From assembly GCA_019916065.1 (NCBI GenBank), contig CM034239.1, positions 47,319,812-47,383,811 of the forward strand: 64,000 bases of DNA, in the 5' to 3' direction. Positions within the stretch are counted from its first letter, which is position 1. Every line of letters starts with the position of its first letter. The translations under genes and the position numbers were made by a program. Positions 50,945-62,592 of the stretch are shown in pieces. The DNA comes from Vitellaria paradoxa (taxonomy: Eukaryota > Streptophyta > Magnoliopsida > Ericales > Sapotaceae). Under the pieces are notes generated by a model. That model was not told the origin of the DNA. It saw only the letters and a list, made by a program, of their open reading frames with translations, and did not search any database.

Positions 50945-51429
50945 TGTAATATTTAATATAAATCTGTATATGAATTTAGGAATATCAAATTACACAATTA
51001 TTAATGCGGAAGCATACCTGTTTGTTCCATTATTCTTGAAAGCGAGTGGAAGAGATCTTCAAGTTCAAAATAAAACTTCAGCGGCTATGGATCTTCCTTT
51101 CTATGCCTTAGGTCTGTACGACAGATTTTCTATGGGGCGTATTCTGTCTGTCTAGGGTAAAGAGGGGACCTAGCCATATATTTATAAGGAAAACCCTATC
51201 CTCACTAGACCCTCCCATAAAGGGCTTACAGTGGGCTTCTTACGCCCACACTATTAACCGTCTAACCACATAATTAATATATCTAAAAAGTGCACAGAAC
51301 CCCAGTCCATATAAATCACTTCTTTATTGGGCCTTTCTTGTGTGTCTTGACTTTAAACTTGAACTCAACCCATTTTATTAAAAACAAAATTCAATTAATG
51401 TGCATGCTCTATTAAAGAAAATACTAACA
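50945..51429 (-). repeat. 3' LTR of the Copia element
   Basis: 485 bp, with TG...CA ends on the element strand; the partner is 57,616-58,100. Confidence 0.97.
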
Positions 51430-51440
51430 TTCTCCCACTT
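51430..51440 (-). other. Polypurine tract
   Basis: AAGTGGGAGAA on the element strand, directly before the 3' LTR; it would prime plus-strand DNA synthesis. Confidence 0.85.
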
Positions 51441-52142
51441 GAGCAAACATTAATTGAAGTTATAATTTAAAAAAAATATTTTAACAAAATGACTATGGGG
51501 TTGAAACTATAAAATCCGTATGTGGCCACATTTTAAAAAAAAAAAAGTAAAGTCAAGAGACAACACCTAAAACAATCCTGTTTAACAAGGCAACCAATAT
51601 TGAACCATGACTGTTATTACATTATCAATCAATGTAAGACCACTCATGATCACAAATATCAATTTTCTCATCAACATGGATCATATGTGATAGTGTGGTG
51701 GGAAATAGCACTCATTAGGTGATGTGGTAGTGTGGTGGGAAATAGCACTCATTCGGTGATCTCATAAATGTACTACTCCTCTATTAGTCCTCAAATTCTC
51801 TTTAACTATATGCTTATTCATTAAGCAAGAGAATTTCAATAGTTTCCAAGGAAACTAATATGTCTTGCATGTATAATTCAAGAAAACTTTATGGTGCAAA
51901 ACAAAACATATTCCCGAATGCTCAAGTACACCAAACTTGAGACTTTTCTTTACATCTGTATCATGAATATATATGCATCCATATATGACATATAAAATAT
52001 AAAAAAAAAACATATATATCCATGCATAAATGGCATCAAAAATAAAATAATCGATAACCATTTATAAAATTTAATGACCATGAACAAACTGAAAAGTATC
52101 ACCTATAATAACAATTACATAATGTAAAGAAAACAACTCCCA

Positions 52143-55100
52143 CTAACCAAGTATATCAAAAGACTTAATAACTTCCATGTTTGAAACATGATTATTAAAA
52201 ATAACTGGTTGAAGTCCTTTGGTTAATGGATCTGCCATCATCTGTTCTGTATCAATGTGCTCAATAATGATGTCACCGTTCTTTACTAATTCTCTAACTG
52301 ACAGATACTTTATCTCAATATGCTTAGAACTACTAGATATTTTGTTGTTCTTGGAGAAAAACACAGCTGCACTATTGTCACAAAAAATCCTTAGTGGTCT
52401 AACAATGGAACCAATCACCTTAATTTCCGAGATAAAGTTCCGTAGCCAAACAGCCTGAGTAGCAGCCCCAAAACAAGCTACGAACTCGGCATGCATAGTG
52501 GAAGAAGCTGTAACAGTCTGCTTGACACTTTTCCAAGAAATGGCTCCTCCAGCAAGCATAAAGACATATCCTGAGGTAGATTTCATGTCATCTGTCCATC
52601 CAGTAAAATCTGAATCTGAATAGGGAACTACTTCAAGATTTTCAACTTTTCTATAAACGAGCATGTAATCTTTCGTCCTCTGGAGATACCTAATTACTTT
52701 CTTTGCAGCTACCCAATGGTCCATGTCGGGATTTGATAAGTACCTTCCAAGAACACTCACAATGAAAGCTATATTTGGCCTAGTACATACCTGTGCATAC
52801 ATGAGACTGCCAACTGCACTAGCATATGGTATGTTTTGCATGGATTTTGCTTCTATGTCATTCTTAAGACTCTGATTTCTACTAAATTTGTCACCCTTGG
52901 TTACAGGAACATCCCCAGGTCTACAATTCTGCATATTAAATCTCTCAAGTACACGATTGATGTATCATTTCTGAGATAGTCGCAACATACCACGAGATCT
53001 ATCACGAATAATCTCAATGCCTAAAACAAAAGAGGCCTCTCCAAGATCTTTCATATCAAAAGTATTGGACAAGAGCATCTTAGTCTCATGTAAGAGACCT
53101 AAATTACTGCTTGCAAGTAGGATATCATCAACATAAAGCACAAGGAAAATGAAATTCCTCCCACTGACCTTGAGATATATGCATTGATCAATCTTAATTT
53201 CCACAAAACCCAAGGAAGTGACAACCTCATCAAACTTTAAGTACCATTGACGCGATGCCTGCTTCAACCCATAAATGGACTTTTGCATTTTACACACCAT
53301 GTGTTCCTTTTCTTTTTCCACAAAACCTTCAGGTTGCACCATATAAATCTTCTCATTAAGATCACCGTTCAGAAAAGCAGTCTTCACATCCATTTGATGA
53401 AGCTTTAAGTCATAATGAGCCACTAGAGCCATAATAATTCTTAATGAGTCCTTAGATGAAACAGGGGAAAAAGTTTCCTTATAATCAACACCTTCCTTTT
53501 GAGTGAATCATTTAGCAACCAATCTAGCTTTGAAACGGTCAACTTGCCCCTTAAAGTCCTTCTTGGTTTTATATACCCATTTGCAACCAATGGGCTTGCA
53601 ACCAGATGGAAGATCAACAAACTCCCACACTTAATTATGCGCCATAGATCGCATCTCATCTATCATAGCATCCACCCACATACTGGACTGGGGACTCGAA
53701 ATAGCACTAGCATAGGTCATTGGATCAACCATATGCCCTACATCATAATCACTCTCACCAAGATATACTATGAACTCGCCTGAAATAGTAGGTATTCTCT
53801 ATCTCGAAGATCTCCTTATTGGTACTGCTGGAACGATCTCAACAGGATCAGAAGCTGGAACATGCTCAGCAGCTTCAAGAACATTAGGAATGACTGCATC
53901 AATCCCCAACTGTTCATGATCCACAACTTCCATGGGCATAGGTGCAACGTTGTGTTGGATACCTAGCAAGGGAATAGGCATGACCCCGCTAGTCCTATCC
54001 TCATCAACGTGTGGTAACATCTCTGAATCAGCCGTATCAAGCTCCAAGAACTTAGCTGTCTGAGATTCAACAATTCTTGCACCTGGTGTAGGACAGTAGA
54101 ACATGTATCCTTTAGAATGATCTGGATACCCAATGAAAAAATAACGAGTAGTTCTAGGACCGGTTTTCCTTTTAGAAGAGTTATAAATTCTAACCTCTGC
54201 TGGGCAACCCCAAACGCAGAAATGATTAAGGCTAAGCTTCCTACCGGTCCACAATTCAAAAGGGGTTTTAGGAACAGATTTGCTAGGAACCCTACTGAGA
54301 ATGTACAAGGCAGTCTTAATGGCATCACCCCAAAGAGACATAGGTAAGTTACTATGACTCATCATACTCCTCATCATATCTTTAAGTGTGCGATTACGCC
54401 TTTCGGTCACACCATTCTGTTCAGGACTACTAGGCATGGTATATTAGGCAATAATTTCACAGTCTTGTAAGTATTTGGCAAATGGTCCTATATGCTGTCC
54501 AGTGACATCATGTCTGCCATAATACTCACTCCCACGGTCAGATTTAACAGTCTTAATTCTTTTGGACAATTGATTTTCTACTTCTGTTTTAAAAATTTTT
54601 AACTTTTCAAGTGTATCAGATTTTTCTTTAATTAAATACACATAACCATAACGAGAAAAATCACCAATGAAGGTCAAAAAATATTTATTTCCATAGAAAG
54701 TAGATGAATAAGGTCCATTGATATCAGTGTGAATGGCCTCTAAAAGGCCACTACTCTGTGTTGCACTTTTCTTCTTGGTCTTAGTCAATTTTCCACGAAT
54801 ATAATCAACACAAGTATCTAGGTCTCCAAAATCAAGTGGAATAAGAATGTCTTCTTTAATTAGCCTTTGAATTCTATCTTTAGAAATGTGACCTAGATGC
54901 TTATGCCATAATATGAAGGATCGGTCTTTTATTCTAGCTCTTTTGGACATACCACTTTCAACATGGAAGGAGGCATACTCATTATTTGGAGTCAATTTCA
55001 ATCTATACAAACCATCAGACAAATAACCATGGCCAACAATTTTGGAATTATAAAATAAATCAACCATATTATTTTGAAAATGAAAACCATAACCCAATTT

Positions 55101-56351
55101 GTCCAAACAAGAAACAGAAATCAAATTCCGTCTAAAAGACGGTACAAAAGCAGTGTTTTCTAAAGTAAGTGAAAATCCAGACTCTAAATTCAAAACAACT
55201 TCTCCTATAGACTCCACCTTAACTTCTGCATCGTCCCCTACTTTGAATCTTGCCTTGTTCTCACTTGGCTTCCGTTTGCTTTTGAACCCCTGGAAAGAAA
55301 TAGCAACATGAACAGTTGCACCACTGTCAAACCATCAAGAATTTGATGGAACAACAACTAAATTGGATTCAAAGCAAACTAAAACAAGTGAGTTACCTCC
55401 TCCCCGTTTTTTGTTTTGCCCAACCTTATACTTAGTGCAATCCCTCTTCATGTGGCCCTCTTTATAACAAAAGTAACACTTAAAAATCTTTTTAATATCA
55501 GCATTTGGACCTAAAGCACTGTTAGTCTGACCCTCTCTTTTACCTTGCCCTTTATCATCCTGATTTTTATGAGTAGTGTAAGTCGTAGGTTTCTTATGGT
55601 TCCTCTTCCAATCTTTCTTACCCTGCCTAGGATTGGTCTTATGATGGGATATAAACAAGGCAACCTCTGACTTTTCCCTCTTAAGTTTCTCCTCCTCTAG
55701 GACACATTTGGAAATAAGGTCATTTATGGTCCAAGATTTATTTTGGGTATTATAGGTAGTTTTAATTTGACTAAAATCTGGTGGTAGGACATTTAAAGCA
55801 CAGTGGACTATAAAGTCATCAGGAATGGCAACATTTAGGCTCTTAAGTTTGGATTGGACAAAAACAAGTTTAAGGATATATTCCCTTACCCCAATTTGGT
55901 TGTCATATCTTAGACTTGTAAGCTTGTTCATAAGAGATCTAGCCTCAGCCTTATTAGATACATGGTATCTTTATCCTATGGCATCGAAAAGCTCCTTTGC
56001 ATAGCTGGTTTCAGGCGAGCCACTCAAGAGGTGCTCAGAAACAGACCTCTTTATGGCAATCAAACTTAGTCGATTAGATCTCTCCCACTTGGCGTAGAAC
56101 TCTTTCTCAGTGGCAGTACTAGAGGCAGTGAGTGCAGCTAGTGCGGCCTCTCTCAAGGCTAAATCCACATTCACTATTCCCAAAGCAAACTCAATATCCT
56201 GCTTCCACTTCTTATAGTTTGACCTATTTAACAAAACAACCGTAGTAGTATTATTATTAACTGCAAAAGAAACTATACATGCGAACACAAAAGGCAACAA
56301 ATTAGCTGAATTTAGGCAACAAACAATCCTTATATGCTTTAAATTAATCAA
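52143..56351 (-). pseudogene. Copia gag-pol polyprotein remains
   Basis: In element order: gag from about 56,351, with a CX2CX4HX4C zinc knuckle (CYFCYKEGHMKRDC) at about 55,434-55,478; aspartic protease with DSGA near 55,316-55,327; the pre-integrase HKHLGH; integrase with HTDINGPY and SDRGSEYYG, then [13 protein letters not shown] after a stop at 54,444-54,446; reverse transcriptase with YVDD at 53,124-53,135; and RNase H including SSTMHAEFVACF and DNSAAVFF. In-frame stops interrupt gag, protease, integrase, the integrase-RT linker and RT (for example at 55,335, 54,444, 53,799, 53,441 and 52,965). Most look like single-base changes, and no intact polyprotein can be made. The gag start is not clear. 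Confidence 0.95.
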
Positions 56352-57599
56352 GCATAAAAAAAATTGAGGTAACCCGATGCATCATTGCCGTCTCCCCTTT
56401 GGACAGAGAGTGCAATATGCTATGAGATTCTTCACGGTTAACTATAATGAAAATATTTAAATATTTAAAAAATTAGTCCCCTTTGGGCAGACCAACCTTT
56501 TAAAAAATAAATATTTTCAAGTCAGTCACCAAAAATTATCCGTGTCATTAAAAAATGCAATAACCTCCTTTGGGCAGGTGATTACATGTAATAATACAAT
56601 AGATAATGCCATATTTTAGATATCAATAGATATACTTCTTTGGGCAGTAACACCTATATCAATCCACAAATCCTTAGTATGACATTCTTTTATTTAAATT
56701 GCCCTTTGTTATTTCCAGTATTTTTTTTTTGTATAAAAAATATATTCACAATCACATTTTTATGGTTATTTAAATATCTAATTATACGCAGTGGGAGAGT
56801 ACACTATTTTAGAATATCCATAAAATTTAAAATATGTTATTCATAAAAAATTAAAAAAAAAAAACTGCACAACTTTAAAGAATTTACAAAAATTACCGCG
56901 GAGTGTAGGCTGCCTGCACTCAGCACTTCCCGCGATCACTGGTCCTTACCAGTGCCCAATTTTTTTTTAATTCCGTATATATATATATATATATATGTAT
57001 AATATATACATAATATATATAATAGTAGAAAAGGACAAAATCGTGTGATATATGCACGCACGTCCAGAAATCCAAAAAACGTGGGCAGATTACTATGAAT
57101 GATTCATTCAACTTTTCAATTTTTTTATTTTTTTATGCTCTATTCATATATATATATATATACAATATATATACATAACCCAAAAAGACAAAACTTGGGA
57201 AAACCTACAGGGTTCCAAATACACATGCAAGGCTGCGGGATTTATGGACAAAACGACTAGTCAATTAAATTTTTTTTTAATATTTTACAAATGCCCACAG
57301 ATCCAATCCGTATGAACTCAGATGTGTATAAGGTGCAGCAAATCCGGGTGTTCTGAGGAAAACCAAGAGGGAAAGGCGTAGCATATATGTATACACGCAC
57401 AATTATCAAACACCTGTTTTTAATTCACAAACGACAATTTCTAACAAAAAAAATCGACAAACATTGAAACGCAATCAACCGAGAAGGAATTTTTTTTTTT
57501 ATTGTTTTCTGATATCAAATCATTCAAGATCTTAGATTTTAATTTGAAAATCAAGAACATAAATAAATTGATGATTTTGAGTTTCTAATTCATATACAG
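56352..57599 (-). other. Copia 5' leader
   Basis: Untranslated leader between primer site and gag. It carries four spaced CTTTGGRCAG units (plus strand, about 56,397, 56,470, 56,567 and 56,637) and TA microsatellites near 56,976 and 57,148. No coding sequence. Confidence 0.7.
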
Positions 57600-57613
57600 T
57601 GGCTCTGATACCA
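57600..57613 (-). other. Primer-binding site (initiator Met tRNA)
   Basis: TGGTATCAGAGCCA on the element strand, two bases after the 5' LTR. This is the usual plant Copia primer site. Confidence 0.93.
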
Positions 57614-57615
57614 CA

Positions 57616-58100
57616 TGTAATATTTAATATAAATCTGTATATGAATTTAGGAACATCAAATTACACAATTATTAATGCGGAAGCATACCTGTTTGTTCCA
57701 TTATTCTTGAAAGCGAGTGGAAGAGATCTTTAAGTTCAAAATAAAACTTCAGCGGTTATGGATCTTCCTCTCTATGTCCTAGATTTGTATGACAGATTTT
57801 CTATGGGGCGTATTCTGTCTATTTAGGGTAGAGAGGGGATCTATCCATATATTTATAGGAAAAACCCTATCCTCACTGGGCCCTCCCATAAAAAGCTTAC
57901 AGTAGGCTCCTTACGCCCACACTATTAACCGTCTAACCACATAATTAATATATCTGAAAAATACACAGAACCCCAGTCCATATAAATCACTTCTTTATTG
58001 GGGTTTTTCTATGTGTCTTGACTTTAAACTAGAACTCAACCCGTTTTATTAAAAACAAAATTTAATTAATGTGTGTGCTCAATTAAAGAAAATACTAACA
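57616..58100 (-). repeat. 5' LTR of the Copia element
   Basis: 485 bp, followed on the plus strand by the target duplication TTTAT. Confidence 0.97.
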
Positions 58101-58340
58101 TTTATCCCTTTCGTTAGTTGTTATTAAAGAAAGTGACTAAAAATACTACATATCTATTACATAGAATAGACACGTAACATCTTTAGTTAATAATTTTGAT
58201 AAATAGTTCAAAATACAGGGATATATTACGATTTAAAATACAGAAAACAAAAGAAGATTGAGGGTAAAATATAGGGATGATTAGTTTAATTTACCATATG
58301 TAATAGTGGAAAAAAAAAATTTGACACTGATGCTAGATAA

Positions 58341-59686
58341 TTATATGACCTCCACAGCCGTAGCTGGACAAGGTTGAAAGCGCGACCTGACTCCGGGCAC
58401 ATGCAACTTTGCTACTTCAACATTGGCGGAGCAGGAAGAAGCAGAAGAAGGAGAAGACTGGTTGATGAGTAGCTGCGACGCTGACCATTTTTTCTGCATG
58501 AAGCTCGTCTTCCTCCAGGGTCCCATGTGAATTCTCTCCTCCGCCACCGACCTCTTGGCCGCGTCGCAAACCAAGCGAACGACGGCGTTTAGGTGGTCTG
58601 GTTTTCCAATGAACATCTCCGGGACTAATTGGTTTATCAGTTTCTGGTACTCCTTACATGCTTTTCCCATCTTGAACTCGTCCCGGAAGTTGAGTTCGGT
58701 CACGAAGGGGACTTGCCTCTTTCTCGATTGGGTGCTCGCCATCAGTTCAATGTACTCGTGAGTCCCTGCAGGAGGGGAAGAAACACTGAAATCAATTCAT
58801 GTTCACGTCGACTTCATCCCAGATGGATTATTTGGGAAAGAAGAGAAGTTCTAATATTATTTTTCGATTGATATCTTTAAATTTATGAGGATTCAATCAA
58901 AACAATGAAGAGATTTGTTATAAACCTGGCCTTGCGACCAAATCCCACCATCTTTGTTTTTGAATTTTCCAAATCATTCCCCAGAAAATCGGAACTCATT
59001 ATTTTTTTTTTATTCTTCAATAAAAAACTTTCATTCTCTTAATCGGAACTCATTAGTTTTTTTTTTTTTTTTTTTATTCTTCAATAAAAAAATTCATTCT
59101 CTTAATAAAAAATAGGAGATGGAGCCAATAAAAAAAAATTTTTTTGATTCATCTCTGGAGTTGAATACCTTGTTCACAGGAATTATTTTTTATTCAATCC
59201 GTAGAAATACACCAAAATATATACACATATATTCCATCCCAGATTCCATATATTCAAAAAAGCTAAAAATGGATATTCCATTAATTTAGATACATATATC
59301 ATTTTTGCCTATACATATATATCTTTTATATATGTATATATAACAAGTGATAAGAACAAATTCAAGAATTTATAAGTTGAGCTACTATTATAAAAATCTT
59401 CTAATTGATTAGTATTAAGATGCCAAAATCTTGTGACATATTTGATTGATTGAGGAATTTTACCTCCTGGAAATTTTCTAGTCTGCCTCCACTGAGATGT
59501 ACAGAGGGTGGCATTGAAACCATTGCTGCAGAGAAGACTCACAACTCTTTGGCGCAAACACTTGCAACAACCATCGGATTTAGGGTTGAGGCATCTGCAG
59601 AAATTTGTCTCCCTCGCCATCTCAATGACTCTGGTAATCCCTTGCCGCAACTTTGAACCAGTTGAGCTGTGGTGATCTAGAATTTC
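58341..59686 (-). CDS. DUF506 (PDDEXK_6) family protein, last two exons only
   Basis: Exon 59686-59464 (223 bp) and exon 58765-58341 (425 bp) join in phase 1 across a GT-AG intron to give about 215 residues. The first exon encodes EILDHHSS, then CKCLRQRVVSLLCSNGFNAT and CTSQWRQTRKFPGG. The second encodes THEYIELM, VPFVTELNFRDEFKMGKACK, MFIGKPDHLNAVVRLVCDAAK and HMGPWRKTSFMQKKW. Order and motifs match the plant DUF506 family, which has a PDDEXK-like fold; some Arabidopsis members restrain root-hair growth under phosphate stress. The upstream edge is a splice acceptor (CAAG before GAAATT), so at least one earlier exon is needed. I could not find it before 61,080. It may lie past the window, beyond retroelement insertions, or be lost. 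Confidence 0.85.
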
Positions 59687-61003
59687 CTTGGAAAAGAGAA
59701 AATGAAAACTATATTAGTTGGAAAAAAAAAATCTTGGAAAAGTTTGAGAATAGTGAGTCTATTTGCACTTTATAAATAAATTTTTTTACAATCCACTCTA
59801 CTTTTTTATTAAATAAACTTATACAATTAACCTCATTCTTGTAAAAGGATATTTTTTACATTAAAAGTATACAATATATCTTATTAGAAAGATGTGTAAA
59901 ATTGTGTAATTTTATTTAATAAAAAAATGAAGTGAAGAACAAAAATTTATTTGTAGAGTGCAAATAGACCTACACTTTGAGAATTCGTACTAGTCTATTA
60001 TACATGTTTGCTGTAACATCTTCAATTATGTTTTTCAAAGTTTATTCTAAAATTTCTAGGATCCGGTCAAACTCATGTTATAAAATGATTGTTTTATTTT
60101 TAGGGCGTATAAATTTATGTTCTTAACATCCTAAAAAGGTTTAAAAATTTATTAGCAAATTTCATATCATTTTATAAAATTCTGAAATCATCTAATCTCA
60201 CGTAATAAAATAATCGTTTTACCCCCAAGTTTTTTTTTTTGGATAAGTGCTCCTAAGGTTTGTTGTGGCCTCAATTTGCATTTTTAACTTCCTAATAGGT
60301 TAAGAAAGTATTTATCAATTACATTCATATCAACCGAACAAAATTTTAAAATAATATTAACCACGATATAAAATGACTGTTTCAATTCTAAACACGTTTT
60401 TGTTCAGGTTTATATTATAGGCTTTTTAAAAGGTTAAAATTATTCATTGACATGTCTATTAATATTAAACTAAATTTTTTCATAGTTCATTTTACCACTG
60501 AACTTATTTTTTATCCATGTTTATATTATGAGTTTTCCATAATATTTCTTTACTTAATTTTTATCAACTAAGTAAACTTTGAACTAATTCAAATCCGAAC
60601 CAAAAAAAAAAAAAAACTGAAACTGTGATCACACGCCTCAGTTTTTGTATCTGCTCTTGATAACAAATTTGGAATCCAATTTAAAATCAAATCCACAAAA
60701 TTTGAACTCACAAAGGAACTTAAAAAACTTGAGAACAGAATATTATTAAACCACACGAATATTCTCGTGGTACAATTTTCCAAAAATATCTTAAAAGTAG
60801 GTGGGTCCCATCATTATTGAGAGTCAAGAATCCAGATCAGGACAAGGCACCATAACCATTCATATGAAAGAAAACCAAAAGTCACAATAAAAGCTGGTCC
60901 AAACAAAAAACAGCCCCTATTTCAGATATTTTTCCACCAGATGATGATTATTCACCACACATTCCATTTTCTTAAAGTAGCAAAGCTTAATTTTAGTATA
61001 TGA

Positions 61004-61045
<42 letters not shown>

Positions 61046-61079
61046 GAAATCTTTTTTAAAATAAAGTAAATTATACTCT
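59687..61079. other. AT-rich DNA upstream of the DUF506 exons
   Basis: No credible first exon was found. An AT dinucleotide run lies at 61,007-61,041. Small frames here have no recognisable domain. Confidence 0.45.
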
Positions 61080-62224
61080 TTACTCATGTCAAAGACCATC
61101 TCGGGTTGATCGGAATCTTTGGGAGTAAGACTGTCTGCAAAGACAAAAAGTGAAATTCTAAATTCAGAACGAGCAGGTAAACATTATCCTCAAAATAAAA
61201 ATATAAACTCATTTCATTTACGTTCGGCTTCCAAAGCCTCTTTGGTGGAATAGGGACCGAGCAAGTAGAAAGCGAGATTCTCTACTGTGATCAAGAAGTG
61301 AGAAACTCAAATAGGGTATTTCTTTGCCTGACCGATCAACTCCTTCTGTTCCCGAGTGATCGAAGGTTGTTTTCGTGCTAGTTAAATATAGAAAGGGGTT
61401 AGAATCCGAGACCCTAGACTTGTCAGAGTAATTTTGACAAAAAATCAGGGAAAATAAAAAAAAAAAGGAACCTAAGTGTATCCTTTAGAGTGGGTTGACC
61501 CAATCGGCAAGGTACTTGGTTTTTTATATCTTCATCAGACTTTCACGGCTGGAACTCCCAAGTGCTTCCCCAGATGAAGAAGAACCTCTCTTTCTATCCT
61601 TTGTGGGAGCTTGGTATGCCCGTGACAAAGTTAAACTCGCGTCTTCTTGCGGATAAGTACCACCAGCCCGAACCCCTTTTCTGTAACTTTGTTAAAGTAA
61701 AGGAAGAGATCGACCATGAGGTCTTCTCAGGTGGCGGTCTTCCAGTAGATCGTACACTCGAACAGGATCCTCCAACTGTTGAAGGAAATCTAACCTGGGG
61801 CTAAGCTTAGTCGAGATAAAATTTCCCGAACAAGCCTTGGCAGTGGGAAACACAATCCCCAAACCAAGGCACCCTCATACACAGTAATTTCTCCTGATCT
61901 CGAAGAACATGCTGCATTTTCATTTTTCGATTGTCTAAGGGTCATATCGGAGGGAAATTGAAATTGTGAAACTATCTTTGACATCCTCTTGGTCGAGATA
62001 GTGGATCTTATCTCTTCTGTCTCGTACCTAACCCTTTTTTCCTCATCACTAACAATTCGAGCCCTCTTAACCTCTACACCGGGCTCGAATGCATTAACTA
62101 TACGGTCGTTCCCTTCATTTCTGCTCACGCTAACAACGGTAGGATTTCGTTGATAGTGAAAAACGAGCCCGTTGCTGTCGGAGCTACTAGAGCTTGATAA
62201 ACTAACCCTTTCGACGTTTTTCAT
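61080..62224 (-). pseudogene. Decayed 'transposase (putative) gypsy type' gene
   Basis: From ATG 62,224 a 144-codon frame ends VYEGALVWGLCFPLPRLVREILSRLSLAPG, which fits the start of the PF04195-type domain of plant retroelement-related proteins. After a stop and a frame change the minus strand continues with family-like pieces: SFNSWRILFE, NKVTEKGFG, then ITREQKELIGQAKKYPI near 61,340, FLITVENLAFYLLGPYSTKEALEAE near 61,240, and DSDQPEMVFDMSK near 61,100. Several breaks and probable introns make it non-functional. Family assignment is from motif memory, and function of the family is not established. Confidence 0.65.
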
Positions 62225-62583
62225 TTCTAAAAATAAAGATAATCAGTATAAATGAATTGAATATCATAAAAAGATCAGACCGCTCACAACAACTCTGAGA
62301 TACCTAGGGTTCTCTACGAATCTTATAAGGTTTGGAAGCCTACGATTTTCTGCATAAAAAAAGCACTCCTAACTAGTACCCACCACATCACAATAAAGAC
62401 GAAAGAAACGGCTAACCAAAGTTGCATAGAAAGTTCATTACTTGAAACAAGCTTGAAAGCTTCCCGAAAAGATAAACGGCGGTGACAAGGAGGCGGTCGG
62501 AAACGACATTAAAGACAAACAGAGAGCGGTAAGGACACTTCAAAAACGCGTAAAAGGGAAATCAGTATTGGGTGCCCCTATAT

Positions 62584-62592
62584 ATAGTGCTA
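62584..62592 (-). promoter_or_regulatory. Possible TATA box of the gypsy-type gene
   Basis: A TATATATAG motif on the minus strand about 360 nt before ATG 62,224, with a leader that may contain an intron. Confidence 0.4.

Larger units (their letters stand above)
50945..58100 (-). mobile_element. Complete but inactive Ty1/Copia retrotransposon, 7156 bp
   Basis: It is bounded by two 485-bp LTRs and a perfect TTTAT target duplication (50,940-50,944 and 58,101-58,105). On the minus strand the LTR runs TGTTAGTATTTTC ... AATATTACA. After the 5' LTR comes an initiator-Met-tRNA primer site, and before the 3' LTR a polypurine tract. Gene order gag, protease, integrase, reverse transcriptase, RNase H is that of Copia. 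By hand the LTRs differ at about 35 positions (near 92-93 % identity), so it is not recent. Confidence 0.97.

Noticed and set aside
61562..61804. 80-codon plus-strand frame
   Set aside because: Antisense to the decayed gypsy-type gene, which shows family motifs on the minus strand.
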